DNA from: Paramicrobacterium sp051513965
GTDB taxonomy: Bacteria; Actinomycetota; Actinomycetes; Actinomycetales; Microbacteriaceae
Assembly: GCF_051513965.1 (NCBI RefSeq)
Contig: NZ_CP195847.1
Coordinates: 2,728,001 to 2,792,000, forward strand
Length of the DNA: 64,000 bases
Reading direction: 5' to 3'
Under the pieces are notes generated by a model. That model made no database searches. It worked only from the letters and a program-made list of their open reading frames with translations, and had not been told where the DNA came from. Both the position numbers and the translations under genes were made by a program. Of this stretch, positions 33,882 to 42,529 are shown piece by piece. Positions within the stretch are counted from its first letter, which is position 1; each line of letters opens with the position of its first letter.

Positions 33882-34242
33882 GCTTCTCTCCATTTCGCGT
33901 GTCGTCGTTACGGCTTCGCGCCCGAGTGGCCCTGAGATGCTCATCAAGAAAGTCGAATCGCTCATTCCACTCGGCACGCTGCTGCTCGATCCAGGCGGCA
34001 GCTTCGTCCAGACTGGCCGCTTCGAGAGAGCAGTCGATCCACTGAGATCGTTTGTCTCTCGCCACAAGCCCGGCCTTCTCGAGCACAGAGACGTGCTGCG
34101 ACACGGCGGGCCTGCTCATCGGATAGTTCGTGGCCAGCTCAGTGATGGTGAGCGGGCCCGACCGCAGCCTCGTAAGGATGTCGCGGCGCGTCGGGTCGGC
34201 GAGTGCGGCGAACGCCACGCTCAAACGATCCCGTGCTGACAT
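33874..34242 (-). CDS. ArsR-family transcriptional regulator
   Basis: A 122-residue winged-helix repressor: ALADPTRRDILTRLRSGPLT, then recognition helix PMSRPAVSQHVSVLEKAGLV and wing ARDKRSQWIDC. No cysteine metal-binding motif of ArsR/SmtB is present, so it is of the metal-independent type usually paired with SRPBCC genes. It is followed by such a gene with an 8-bp overlap. A nested palindrome covers its ribosome site, indicating autorepression. Confidence 0.92.
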   Translation of the reverse strand: MSARDRLSVAFAALADPTRRDILTRLRSGPLTITELATNYPMSRPAVSQHVSVLEKAGLVARDKRSQWIDCSLEAASLDEAAAWIEQQRAEWNERFDFLDEHLRATRARSRNDDTRNGEKHG

Positions 34243-34275
34243 GTAAGCAACTCCTTACCGTAAGGACTTGCTTAC
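34243..34275. promoter_or_regulatory. Nested palindromic operator of the ArsR-SRPBCC operon
   Basis: Outer arms GTAAGCAA (34243-34250) and TTGCTTAC (34268-34275) enclose an inner palindrome TCCTTACCGTAAGGA (34252-34266). The element directly abuts the arsR start codon and includes its AAGGAG ribosome site. Confidence 0.7.
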
Positions 34276-34393
34276 ACCTTAGAGGGGAGGATGCCGTCGG
34301 TCAAGGAGCACCACGAGAAATCAGCAGTGCGTCGCGACGCTTCATCCTCATGGGCGACGCAGCGACGCAGCATCCGTCTGTAGTGTGACAATC

Positions 34394-35410
34394 ATGCTTC
34401 TTCTCGTGATCGGCATCGTGTTCGCGGTATGTTTCGCCGTCTCACGCGCGAAAGATCCAAGGATGCTGCGCAACGGGCCATTTCTGCTTGCGGCGATCGG
34501 GTTCGGGGGCATCGGCATCCTGACGATCCTGGCCGAGTACAACATCGTCGCGGCGATCATCCTGTGGGTCGTGGCGCTCGCGGTGCCTCTCAGCATCCTC
34601 GTCTTCGGCATTGGGCTGATCGCCAACGGCATCACGATGCTGCGTCGCGAAGGGCGAAGCCTCGGCAACCAGCTCTCGCTGCTCGTGGGCATCCTCGTGC
34701 TGGCGTTGCCCGTCGTCGCCGTCGTGCTCATTGTGCAGTTCGGGCTGCCCGGTTTCTGGATCGCCGCGCTCATTGGGCTCGCCTCGGCCTACGCGAGCAT
34801 TGCGTTCGTCTCGTTCGCGATCTACTCGGTCGTGTACGGGCGCATGAAGCACTCATTTGCCCCCACTGCGATCGTGGTGCACGGCTCGGGGCTCATTCGC
34901 GGTCGCGTTCCTCCGCTGCTGCGCGGGCGCCTTGATCGGGGGCTGCGGGTGTACGGCGCGGAGCTTTCGCGCGGCAATCACCCGGTGCTCGTGCCGTCAG
35001 GCGGTCAGGGCGACGACGAGCCGCGCGCCGAGGGCGATGCGATGGCCGACTATCTGGGCGAACAGGGGGTTCCCGATTCCGACATCCTTCCCGAGACGCA
35101 GTCGACGTCGACGCGCGAGAACATCGCCCGGTCACTCGAGTTACTCAAGGATGCTGGCCGCGAGGGGCCGATCATGCTCGTCACGAGCGACTACCACGTG
35201 CTGCGCACCGCATCGCTCGCGCGCCGCATGGGCGTCGACGCGCAGGTCGTCGGCTCGCGCACCGCGCGCTATTACGTGCCCAGCGCGTTCATCCGCGAGT
35301 TCGTGGCTCTGCTTGTCGAGAACCGCGTGGCGACGCTCGTCGCCGTCGGAACCTTCGCGGTTCTGCTCATCGCTATTCTCGTCGGCACGCTCGCGTCAGC
35401 GCTGAGCTAG
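34394..35410 (+). CDS. YdcF/DUF218-family membrane protein
   Basis: A 338-residue protein with about five N-terminal helices (residues 1-150), a cytoplasmic or extracellular DUF218 domain (about 155-295; IVVHGSGL, then PSGGQGDDEPRAEGDAM, TSTRENIARS and LVTSDYHVLRT), and one C-terminal helix. The DUF218 group includes SanA/YdcF-type proteins implicated in envelope processes, but the reaction is unknown. The ATG at 34394 follows TAGTGT by seven bases, suggesting a leaderless transcript. A GTG at 34385 would overlap that -10. Confidence 0.85.
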   Translation: MLLLVIGIVFAVCFAVSRAKDPRMLRNGPFLLAAIGFGGIGILTILAEYNIVAAIILWVVALAVPLSILVFGIGLIANGITMLRREGRSLGNQLSLLVGILVLALPVVAVVLIVQFGLPGFWIAALIGLASAYASIAFVSFAIYSVVYGRMKHSFAPTAIVVHGSGLIRGRVPPLLRGRLDRGLRVYGAELSRGNHPVLVPSGGQGDDEPRAEGDAMADYLGEQGVPDSDILPETQSTSTRENIARSLELLKDAGREGPIMLVTSDYHVLRTASLARRMGVDAQVVGSRTARYYVPSAFIREFVALLVENRVATLVAVGTFAVLLIAILVGTLASALS

Positions 35411-35443
35411 CCGGCGCACGGCGAATCGAACCGCTGCTCACCG

Positions 35444-35483
35444 GCACAGGCGCCGCCCGAGCTTCACCGAGCGGCACCTGTGC
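35444..35483. terminator. Bidirectional hairpin terminator
   Basis: GCACAGG/CCTGTGC plus GCCGC/GCGGC with one mismatch form a 13-bp stem with a 14-base loop, between the convergent YdcF-like and YVTN lipoprotein genes. Confidence 0.7.
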
Positions 35484-35490
35484 GTGTGGC

Positions 35491-36552
35491 TTACTCTGCC
35501 GGCGTCGACGTAGCCGTGATGCTGAAGTCCTCGAGATCAACCTCGCTGACTGTGAGGTCTTCGTTCAAGACCCACGCCGTCGCGGAGTCTTCAGAGAACG
35601 AGATCGCCTGCCGAGGCCCGGTGAAGCCCTCGATCGTCGTCGTCACTGTGTTCGTCTCGGTGTCGACGACGGTGACGGTGTTCGACTCGAGGTCGCCGGT
35701 CAGCAGCAGTGAGCCGTCAGGTGAGAGAGCAGCGCCATAGGGCCGTTCGCCCACCGGGATGCGGGTGACCGTCTCGCTTGTGGCGGTGTCGACGACCGAG
35801 ATCGTGTTGTCACCGCTGTTCGCCGCGTACAAGCGGGTGCCGTCGCTGTTCACGCTGACCGCTCGCACCTCGTTGAAGCCTTCGATCTGGTGACTGATTG
35901 AATTGTCTTCGGTGTTCACCGCGGTGACCCGGTCGCCCATGAAGTTCGTGACGTACAGAGTCGCCTCATCAGCCGACAGCACAACTCCCTGCCGGGGCTG
36001 CGCGAACCCGGGGATGACGGCGAGGGGCTGCTGGTCGTCGAGATTGACGACGGTGACAGTTCCTGACGCCTGGTTGTTGACGTACAGCGTGTCGCCCGCT
36101 TCGTTGAGTGCCGTTCCAAACGCTCCGGCGCCGAGCGGGAGCCGCTCGTCGACCTCCTGGGTGTCAAGCGACACCTCGTCGACGACTCCAAGCGAGCTGT
36201 CAGAGAGGTAGAAGCTCTCGCCGTCGGGGGCGAAGTCGATGTTGCGTGGGGTGATGTAGCCGGGGAGCTCTGCTTTCACCTCGTGCGATTCGAGGTCGAC
36301 GATCTCCACTCTGCCGCTCTCAGAGTTAGAGACGACAGCGACCTGCTCGTCCGGGCTGACGGCCATGGTGTTGTTGTGGATGTCTCCGTCGAACGGCTCG
36401 GCAGCGCGGTCTTCGGTGCCGTATGCCCCGAACGACGAATCAGGGCCGTCGGGTTGTTCCTCGGCAGACATCGCGGGGCTGGAACAGGCGGATGTCGTGA
36501 GCATGACGGCGAACACAGAGGCAACGGTGAGGGATTTGAATTTATTCTTCAC
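35491..36552 (-). CDS. YVTN-type beta-propeller lipoprotein
   Basis: A 353-residue exported lipoprotein. The signal peptide MKNKFKSLTVASVFAVMLTT ends in SAC, then an acidic stretch. About seven blades follow, each with a hallmark such as TMAVSPDEQVAVVSN, TLYVNNQASGTVTVV, TLYVTNFMGDRVTAV, RLYAANSGDNTISVV and LLLTGDLESNTVTVV. Such propellers bind proteins or sugars; none has a generally assigned activity. The GTG at 36552 is chosen because it begins an ideal lipoprotein signal. The 198 bp upstream (to 36750) contain a TATAAC-like -10 on the minus strand (near 36640) and no gene. Confidence 0.88.
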   Translation of the reverse strand: MKNKFKSLTVASVFAVMLTTSACSSPAMSAEEQPDGPDSSFGAYGTEDRAAEPFDGDIHNNTMAVSPDEQVAVVSNSESGRVEIVDLESHEVKAELPGYITPRNIDFAPDGESFYLSDSSLGVVDEVSLDTQEVDERLPLGAGAFGTALNEAGDTLYVNNQASGTVTVVNLDDQQPLAVIPGFAQPRQGVVLSADEATLYVTNFMGDRVTAVNTEDNSISHQIEGFNEVRAVSVNSDGTRLYAANSGDNTISVVDTATSETVTRIPVGERPYGAALSPDGSLLLTGDLESNTVTVVDTETNTVTTTIEGFTGPRQAISFSEDSATAWVLNEDLTVSEVDLEDFSITATSTPAE

Positions 36553-36750
36553 GCTGCCCAGTCTTGGCTGAGCGATTGCGCGTCGGCTGGGCAGCGCCCT
36601 TGCCCTCGCGGCCGTCACGCTCAGACTCGGATGTTATAGGTCGCTCCGTCTTCTGTCACGATGCGGTCTTACTGTAACGCCGCGGTGCTCAGAAAGACCG
36701 CACACTTCAGAAACCGTGAGCCCCGGCTCTCAGGCGGGCGCCCACGGCGC

Positions 36751-37161
36751 TCAGTCGTAGGAGCGCGCACGCACCCACGGAATCGGCAGCAGATCGGCCG
36801 ACGTCACGGCACCGATCTCACCGCCGTCAGAGACGATGACACGGATGCCGATGCCGAAGTTCGGCACCAGCTCACGGCAGACGCCACAGGGGTTGATCAC
36901 GATCGGCACATCTGCGGGGTCGAGGCCGACCGCGACGATCGTGTCGACAGCATCCTCCCCCGCGATGCGCGCATTCGCGATCGCTGACGGCTCAGCGCAC
37001 ACGTTCACGCGCGCCGTTGAGAGGCTCAGCCCCGTATAGATCGCGCCCGATGTGCCGCGCACCGCCGCGGCGACGCGATGCTGCTTGTCGTCGTGCGCAC
37101 GCACGAGAACATCGGATGCTGCGCGCCGCAGCTCGTCATCGTCGCTCGTCAGCTGCTGCAT
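36751..37161 (-). CDS. Cytidine deaminase-like protein
   Basis: A 136-residue zinc-dependent deaminase. The metal site is visible as VCAEPSAIANA (Cys and catalytic Glu) and NPCGVCREL (two Cys ligands), in the order and spacing of cytidine/blasticidin-S deaminases. The CAEPSA form differs from the usual CAERTA of housekeeping CDA, so a different nucleoside or drug substrate is possible. It lies 49 bp downstream of the aldehyde dehydrogenase gene on the same strand; whether it is co-transcribed is uncertain. Confidence 0.85.
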   Translation of the reverse strand: MQQLTSDDDELRRAASDVLVRAHDDKQHRVAAAVRGTSGAIYTGLSLSTARVNVCAEPSAIANARIAGEDAVDTIVAVGLDPADVPIVINPCGVCRELVPNFGIGIRVIVSDGGEIGAVTSADLLPIPWVRARSYD

Positions 37162-37210
37162 CTGTGTCGGCTCCTTCGCCTGCTCGTGTTCCGCTGTCTC
37201 ACGCCCTCGC

Positions 37211-38647
37211 CTACTCGAGACCCGTGTACACGGTCTTCTCCCACGTGTAGAACTCGGTGGCCGTGTGCCCCTGCTCGCGGAAGGTGTTCGACGAGGAATC
37301 CTTCACGCCGCCGAACGGCACGTGCAGATCGAGGCCCGAGGTGGGGCGGTTGACCTTGACGACGCCGGCCTGCACGCGCGCGGCAAAGTCGCTAGAGTGC
37401 GTGAGGCTGTCTGTGCAGATGCCGGCGGTGAGGCCGTACGGCGAGTCGTTGATCGCCGCGAGACCGTGTTCGTAGTCGTCGACGTCGAGAACGGCGACGA
37501 CCGGGCCGAAGATCTCGTCCGTGGCGATCGGGTCTGTGTGCGCGACGTCGGTGGCGACGACGGGGGCGAAGTGCAGACCGTCGGCACTCGCATCTCCGTA
37601 GGCCAGGCGCGCGCCGCCGTCGACGGCGTCCTGAACCGCCGACACGTCTTGCTGCAGCTGCGCTTCGCTGACGACGGGGCCCATCTTCGTGCCGGCATCG
37701 AGCCCATCGCCCGGAACGTACGTGCTCGCGAGCGCCGTGAGCTCGTCGAGGAACGCCTGGCGAACGCCCGGGGTCACGTAGACGCGCGAGGTCGCCGTGC
37801 AGGCCTGGCCCGTGAGGCTGAACGCGCCGGCCGCGACGACCTGCGCTGCCTTCTTCGCGTCGGCGTCGTCGAGAACGAGCACGCCGTTCTTGCCGCCCAT
37901 CTCGAGCTGCGCGCGTGCACGGCGGGCGCCGAGCGTCTGCTGCAGCTTCAGCCCCACGCTCGTCGACCCGGTGAACGAGAGGGCCGCGATGCGCTTGTCG
38001 TTCGCGAGAGCCTCGCCGACAACGCTGCCGCGCCCGTGCACGACGTTGAAGATTCCGGCGGGAAGCCCCGCGTCGCGCAGCGCCAGCCCCAGGTGCGTCG
38101 CCGACATCGGCGTGATCTCGGCGGGCTTCAGCACGACGGCGTTGCCGCTAATCAGCGCGGGGGCCGTCTTCCACGCCGGAATGGCGATCGGGAAGTTCCA
38201 GGGCGTGATCAGCCCGACCACTCCCAGAGCCTCACGGCGCGTTGTCACAGTCGTGTTCGGCATGCCGCTGGGAAAGACGGAGCCACTCGCCGACCAGCCG
38301 AGTGAGCCAAAGAACTGAAACACGCCGATCGCGCGCCCCACTTCGCCCTCGGCCTCGGCACGGGTCTTCCCCTCTTCGCGCACGAGGTCTTCGGCGATCT
38401 GCGTCTTGCGTTCGGTGAGCAGCTGCGCGGCTCTCAGCAGCACGGCGCCGCGCACCGGTGCCGGCGTTGCCGCCCAGGCACCCTGCGCATCGGCTGCCGC
38501 TGCGATGGCGGCATCCGTGTCTGCTGCGGTTCCGACGGGCGCGAGAACTGCGACGTCGCCGGGGTGCGCCGGGTTGCGGCGTTCATTGCCGGCGTCGCCG
38601 AGAAGCTCGCCGGCGATCAGATGCTGGGCGATAGCGGGTGAGGTCAT
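37211..38647 (-). CDS. Aldehyde dehydrogenase, alpha-ketoglutaric semialdehyde dehydrogenase-like
   Basis: A 478-residue NAD(P)-dependent ALDH. Catalytic residues are the Glu in QLEMGGKN and the Cys in LTGQACTATSRV; the cofactor site includes LITPWNFPIA and ALSFTGSTSVG. The C-terminal end (FGGVKDSSSNTFREQG, then EFYTWEKTVY) resembles alpha-ketoglutaric semialdehyde dehydrogenases of sugar-acid and hydroxyproline pathways, and also benzaldehyde-type enzymes. A DHDPS-family gene two genes upstream in the operon fits production of that semialdehyde. It is 62 bp downstream of the SDR gene. Confidence 0.9.
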   Translation of the reverse strand: MTSPAIAQHLIAGELLGDAGNERRNPAHPGDVAVLAPVGTAADTDAAIAAAADAQGAWAATPAPVRGAVLLRAAQLLTERKTQIAEDLVREEGKTRAEAEGEVGRAIGVFQFFGSLGWSASGSVFPSGMPNTTVTTRREALGVVGLITPWNFPIAIPAWKTAPALISGNAVVLKPAEITPMSATHLGLALRDAGLPAGIFNVVHGRGSVVGEALANDKRIAALSFTGSTSVGLKLQQTLGARRARAQLEMGGKNGVLVLDDADAKKAAQVVAAGAFSLTGQACTATSRVYVTPGVRQAFLDELTALASTYVPGDGLDAGTKMGPVVSEAQLQQDVSAVQDAVDGGARLAYGDASADGLHFAPVVATDVAHTDPIATDEIFGPVVAVLDVDDYEHGLAAINDSPYGLTAGICTDSLTHSSDFAARVQAGVVKVNRPTSGLDLHVPFGGVKDSSSNTFREQGHTATEFYTWEKTVYTGLE

Positions 38648-38709
38648 GAGAGTCGTCCTTTCACGAGGCGTCGAGCGACCTCGACGTGATGAGAATCAGT
38701 GTTGAGTGA

Positions 38710-39483
38710 TCAGAGCGTGCGCACGAGACCGCCGTCGACGCGCAGGGCGACGCCGGTGATGTAGGCGGCCTGTGCACCGCAGAGAAACGCCGCTACGGCG
38801 CCGAATTCGGCCGGGTCACCGTAGCGGCCGGCGGGGATGGTCTGCTCGGAGCGCCTCTTCGCCTCGGCCGCGTCGATGCCCCGCCGCTCGGCCTGTGCGG
38901 CATCGAGCTGGGCGACGCGGTCGGTCGCGATGCGCCCGGGCAGCACGAGGTTGACGGTCACGCCGTCTGCGGCGACCTCGGCTGCGAGCGTCTTGAGATA
39001 GCCGGCGAGCGCAGCGCGGCCCGTGTTCGACCCGGCCAGGTTGGGAATCGGAGATTGGATGCCGCTGGAGCCGACCGCGACGATGCGCCCCCATCCGCGT
39101 TCGCGCATGCCCGGAAGCACTCGCGACACGAGGTCATGGCCCGGTGCGACGAGGCGCGTGAATGCGTCGGCGACGTCGTCTGCGCTCGCCTCGCTCGCGG
39201 TTCCAGGCCGTGGCCCAGGCCCGTTGATCACCAGAATGTCGATGGGGCCAAAGGATGCCGCGGCCTGCTCGATCGCGGATACCCGCGAATCGGCGTCGGT
39301 GACGTCAAGCTCGATTCCCATCGCCGACGGAAGGCCGGCGGCGATCTGCTCGGCGAGCTCTGCGCGGCGCCCTGTGATCACGACGTTCGCGCCCTCGGCG
39401 GCGAGCGCCTCGGCGATCGCGCGCCCGAGACCGCCCGTTGATGCCGCGACGAACGCGGTCTTTCCCCGAAGCTGCAGATCCAT
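38710..39483 (-). CDS. SDR-family oxidoreductase with replaced catalytic Tyr/Lys
   Basis: A 257-residue short-chain dehydrogenase. The cofactor motif is ASTGGLGRAIAEALAAEG and NGPGPRPG replaces the usual NNAG. The Ser is in VGSSGIQ, but the active-site YxxxK is SNTGR, so Asn and Arg take the places of Tyr and Lys. A subgroup of SDRs shares this change, so it need not be inactive, but standard NAD(P)H chemistry should not be assumed. The stop and start with the DHDPS gene share one base (TGATG). Confidence 0.88.
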   Translation of the reverse strand: MDLQLRGKTAFVAASTGGLGRAIAEALAAEGANVVITGRRAELAEQIAAGLPSAMGIELDVTDADSRVSAIEQAAASFGPIDILVINGPGPRPGTASEASADDVADAFTRLVAPGHDLVSRVLPGMRERGWGRIVAVGSSGIQSPIPNLAGSNTGRAALAGYLKTLAAEVAADGVTVNLVLPGRIATDRVAQLDAAQAERRGIDAAEAKRRSEQTIPAGRYGDPAEFGAVAAFLCGAQAAYITGVALRVDGGLVRTL

Positions 39484-40430
39484 CAGCGCACCTCCTGTAC
39501 GTCGAGTTCCGCCAGGTGATCGGCGGCGATGGGGTCGAGTTCACGGGGGAAGGATGCCGCGGGAGCGCGCACAGCTCCCGTGGCGAAGAGCCCGCGCCTG
39601 CGGAACAGCTCTTTGCGCAGGGCGAGGGCGATGCCCGGCTGCTGCTCGAAGTTGATCAGCGGAAGGTAGGCAAGCAGCTCGGCGCGAGCGGCCTCTGCAT
39701 CTCCGGCCAGCCAGGCTGTGACGCAGCTGACGAGCGCTTCGGGAACCGAGAAGCCCGTCATCGCGCCCGCGGAGCCCGCCGCCAGCTCATCGAGCAGCCC
39801 CTGCCCGCCGAGCCCTCCGAAGACGGAGACGTCGACGCGCGCCGTGATGCGCGCGATCGCGACGGCCGTCGGAGGTGCCTCAGCTTTCACCGCCGAGACG
39901 AACGGGCTCGCCTCGACGACGGCGATCAGGCTGTCTGTCGAGATGGAGACGCCGCTTGACTTCGGGTAATCCTGTAGCACGATGTCTGCCCCCGTAGCCT
40001 CGTGAATGCGGCGCAGATGCTCGGTCACGACGCCCGGGGCGCCCGAGTTCGCCTGCACCATGACGGCACGCAGACGTTCCCCGACCGCGGCCTGCGCGTT
40101 CTCGATCTCTGCGATGGCCGGAGCCGTGGCGAGCGACGTCACGCCGGCGACGATCGGCAGCCTGCTGTTCTGGGCGACGACGCCAAGCACCTGCATGCGC
40201 TCCGCCGCCGTGAGCGCGGCCGCCTCGCCGAACACTCCGAGCACGGTGAGCCCCGCCGCGCCGACGGATTCGTAGAACTGCACGAGTCGGGCGAGGCTCT
40301 GCTCGTCGATCTCACCGGCATCCGTGAATGGTGTGGCGACGACTCCCCACACCCCGCGGGCAAGGGGCTCGACACGCTCTGTCACGGTGTCGACGTTCGC
40401 AGTGCTGTCGGTCACAGGGTTCTCTGTCAT
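39483..40430 (-). CDS. Dihydrodipicolinate synthase-family aldolase/dehydratase
   Basis: A 315-residue class I lyase of the DHDPS/NAL superfamily. Recognisable features are GVWGVVATPF, the phosphate/carboxylate motif VFGEAAALTAAER, the Tyr in VLQDYPKSSG and the Schiff-base Lys in FVSAVKAEAPP. Family members include 2-keto-3-deoxy sugar acid dehydratases, hydratase-aldolases and Delta1-pyrroline-4-hydroxy-2-carboxylate deaminase. Pairing with an alpha-ketoglutaric semialdehyde dehydrogenase-like gene favours one of the reactions producing that aldehyde, but this is inference. It starts 4 bp after the enoyl-CoA hydratase gene. Confidence 0.88.
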   Translation of the reverse strand: MTENPVTDSTANVDTVTERVEPLARGVWGVVATPFTDAGEIDEQSLARLVQFYESVGAAGLTVLGVFGEAAALTAAERMQVLGVVAQNSRLPIVAGVTSLATAPAIAEIENAQAAVGERLRAVMVQANSGAPGVVTEHLRRIHEATGADIVLQDYPKSSGVSISTDSLIAVVEASPFVSAVKAEAPPTAVAIARITARVDVSVFGGLGGQGLLDELAAGSAGAMTGFSVPEALVSCVTAWLAGDAEAARAELLAYLPLINFEQQPGIALALRKELFRRRGLFATGAVRAPAASFPRELDPIAADHLAELDVQEVR

Positions 40431-40434
40431 ACGA

Positions 40435-41247
40435 TCACTTCCCCGGCCAGACGGGCTTTCGCTTCTGCTGGAATGCGGCGACACCCTCGGCCGAATCGTC
40501 ACTGTCGAGTGCGGCGACGAGGGCAGGCAGGCGCATCGCCCGCGCCTCGTGAGCGGTGAGGTGCGCAGTGCGCGACACCATCTGCTTCACCGCGCGCACC
40601 GACGTGGGCGCGCAGGCGAGAATCTGCTCGACCCAGCGGTCGACCGCGGCATCGAGCTCGCCTACGTCGACGACCTCATTGACGAGGCCCATCTGCGCCA
40701 GCTCGGCAGCCGGTGCCTTGCGCCCGGTCAGCAGCAGACTCATCGCCTGCGTGTATGGAATACGACGCACGAGTTGATGGATGCCGCCGTCGAGCGCGAG
40801 CCGGCCGACGCGCGGTTCCGTGAGCCCGAACTGGGCACGATCGGCCGCCACCACGATGTCGGCACCGAGCACGATCTCCATGCCGCCGCCGAGAGCGTAG
40901 CCATTCACCTTCGCGATGACGGGAACGTCGAGGCTCGTGCGCAGGCTGAGCCCGCCGAATCCGTTCGGGTCGAGCTCTGCCCAGTATTCGAGACCCGTCT
41001 TGTCGACAGCATCCGCCGACATGTCGGCTCCCACGCAGAAGGCCTTCTCTCCACCGCCGGCCACAACGACGACGCGTACGCGATCATCGGCTTCGATCTC
41101 GGCCCAGATCTCATTCAGCCTGGCGTGCGTCGCCCGGTCCACGGCGTTGAGCACGCGTGGCCGGTTGATCACGACCGTGGCGACACCGCGGTCGTCGACA
41201 TCGAAGCGCACCTCGTCTGGCAGCGCATCGGTCTGCTGGTCGGTCAT
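40435..41247 (-). CDS. Enoyl-CoA hydratase/isomerase family protein
   Basis: A 270-residue crotonase-fold enzyme with the CoA/oxyanion motif GGGEKAFCVGADMSAD, the second oxyanion segment VNGYALGGGMEIVLGAD, and the catalytic Glu region FGLTEPRVGRLALDGG. It should hydrate, dehydrate or isomerise an acyl-CoA produced by the adjacent type III CoA-transferase. A CoA-transferase next to a crotonase recalls CaiB-CaiD of carnitine metabolism, but no CaiA-like acyl-CoA dehydrogenase is present. It is 49 bp downstream of the CoA-transferase gene. Confidence 0.92.
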   Translation of the reverse strand: MTDQQTDALPDEVRFDVDDRGVATVVINRPRVLNAVDRATHARLNEIWAEIEADDRVRVVVVAGGGEKAFCVGADMSADAVDKTGLEYWAELDPNGFGGLSLRTSLDVPVIAKVNGYALGGGMEIVLGADIVVAADRAQFGLTEPRVGRLALDGGIHQLVRRIPYTQAMSLLLTGRKAPAAELAQMGLVNEVVDVGELDAAVDRWVEQILACAPTSVRAVKQMVSRTAHLTAHEARAMRLPALVAALDSDDSAEGVAAFQQKRKPVWPGK

Positions 41248-41296
41248 TGCAGCACTCCTGTCTTTCCAGAACGCTCGGTCACTCCAGAACCCCGAG

Positions 41297-42529
41297 TCAT
41301 TTCAGAACCCCGAGGTCGTGGAGGCGTCGGATCTCGTCGTCGTCGAAGCCGTTCTCTCGCAGCACCTCATCGTTGTGCTCTCCGAGACGCGGGGCGACGC
41401 GGCGCACAGTTGCGGGGGTCTCTGAGAGATGGATCGGCGCGTTCAGCGTGCGGAACGTGCCAGCGCTCGGATGCTGCGACTCGACGATCATGCCGTTTGC
41501 CGCTGTCTGCTCATCGGCGAGAGTTTCGGCGAGGGTGCGCACGGGAGCGTTGAGCAGCCCCTCGTCTTCGAGACGCTGCGTCCAATACGCCGTACTGTTT
41601 GTCGCGAAGCGGTCGGCGAAGATTCTCTGCAGCGCAGCCCGGTTCTCGACCTGTTTCTCGTGTGTCGCGAACTCGGGCCGCAGCGTCAGATCCTCGTCGA
41701 GCTCGAGCGCCCGCGAGATGTGCAGGAGCGGGTCGGGGCTGAAGCCGCCGACGAGGCACACGGCGGAATCTGTCGTCGGGAACACGCCCGTGAGCGGCAT
41801 CCTCCCCCAGTTCACCTCGAAGCCCCGGTTCAGCTGCATGGCCGCCTCCTGCATCTGCATGTGCAGCATGGAGTCGTACATGGTGACCTCGACCTTCTGC
41901 CCCTCGCCGGTCTCGTCTCGCGAGCGAAGAGCGAGAAGGATGCCTTGGAAGAGGTGCATTCCCGTCGTGTAGTCGCACAGTGTCGTCGGGTAGACCGTCA
42001 GCGGGTCGTCGTCAGAGCTGCGGCGCCACATCACACCCGAGTAGGCCTGGTTGATGACGTCCTGCCCGCCGAGCGACGAGTAGGGTCCAGTGGTGCCGAA
42101 GCCCGTTCCCGACGCCCAGATGAGGCGCGGGTTGAGCTCCTTCAGCTCCTCGTAGCCGAAACCCATGCGCTCCATGACGCCGGCGCGGAAGTTGCTGACG
42201 ACGACGTCCGCGCGGGCGATCAGGTCACGCATGACCCGGCGGCCCTCGTCCGACTTCGTGTCGATCGACATGCCGCGCTTGTTGCGGTTGATCGAGAGGA
42301 AGATCGGGTTGTCCTGCCCGTGCTTGTCTGGCAGCGAGTTGCGGGAGGTGTCGCCGCGGCCGGGCCGCTCGATCTTGATCACGTCGGCGCCGAAGTCGCC
42401 CAGCAGCTGGGTGCAGCTCGGGCCCATGAACACCTGCGTGAAGTCGACGACCGTGACGCCGTCGAGCGGGAGCGCCCGCGGCGCGTCTGCCGCGGCATCC
42501 CTCACATCTGCGGTTGCCTCCATGGTCAT
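41297..42529 (-). CDS. Type III (CaiB/BaiF) CoA-transferase, leftward-arm copy
   Basis: A 410-residue family III CoA-transferase. Motifs include DGVTVVDFTQVFMGPSCTQL with DFGADVIKIE, the catalytic Asp expected in the GDTSRNS region (near residue 60-75), and VVSNFRAGVMERMGFGYEEL. It is closely similar along its length to the copy at 49122 (VVDFTQV-GPSCTQ, NRNKRG, GQD-QAYSGVM, GEGQKVEV, MQMQEA), so the two are paralogues in opposite arms of one cluster. It overlaps the flavoprotein gene by ATGA. The acid and CoA donor are unknown. Confidence 0.92.
   Translation of the reverse strand: MTMEATADVRDAAADAPRALPLDGVTVVDFTQVFMGPSCTQLLGDFGADVIKIERPGRGDTSRNSLPDKHGQDNPIFLSINRNKRGMSIDTKSDEGRRVMRDLIARADVVVSNFRAGVMERMGFGYEELKELNPRLIWASGTGFGTTGPYSSLGGQDVINQAYSGVMWRRSSDDDPLTVYPTTLCDYTTGMHLFQGILLALRSRDETGEGQKVEVTMYDSMLHMQMQEAAMQLNRGFEVNWGRMPLTGVFPTTDSAVCLVGGFSPDPLLHISRALELDEDLTLRPEFATHEKQVENRAALQRIFADRFATNSTAYWTQRLEDEGLLNAPVRTLAETLADEQTAANGMIVESQHPSAGTFRTLNAPIHLSETPATVRRVAPRLGEHNDEVLRENGFDDDEIRRLHDLGVLK

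Noticed and set aside
40435..41247. Assignment of the CoA cluster to carnitine metabolism (CaiB/CaiD)
   Set aside because: A CoA-transferase and crotonase are present, but there is no CaiA-like acyl-CoA dehydrogenase, CaiC ligase or FixABC. The DHDPS-family lyase and ALDH do not fit.
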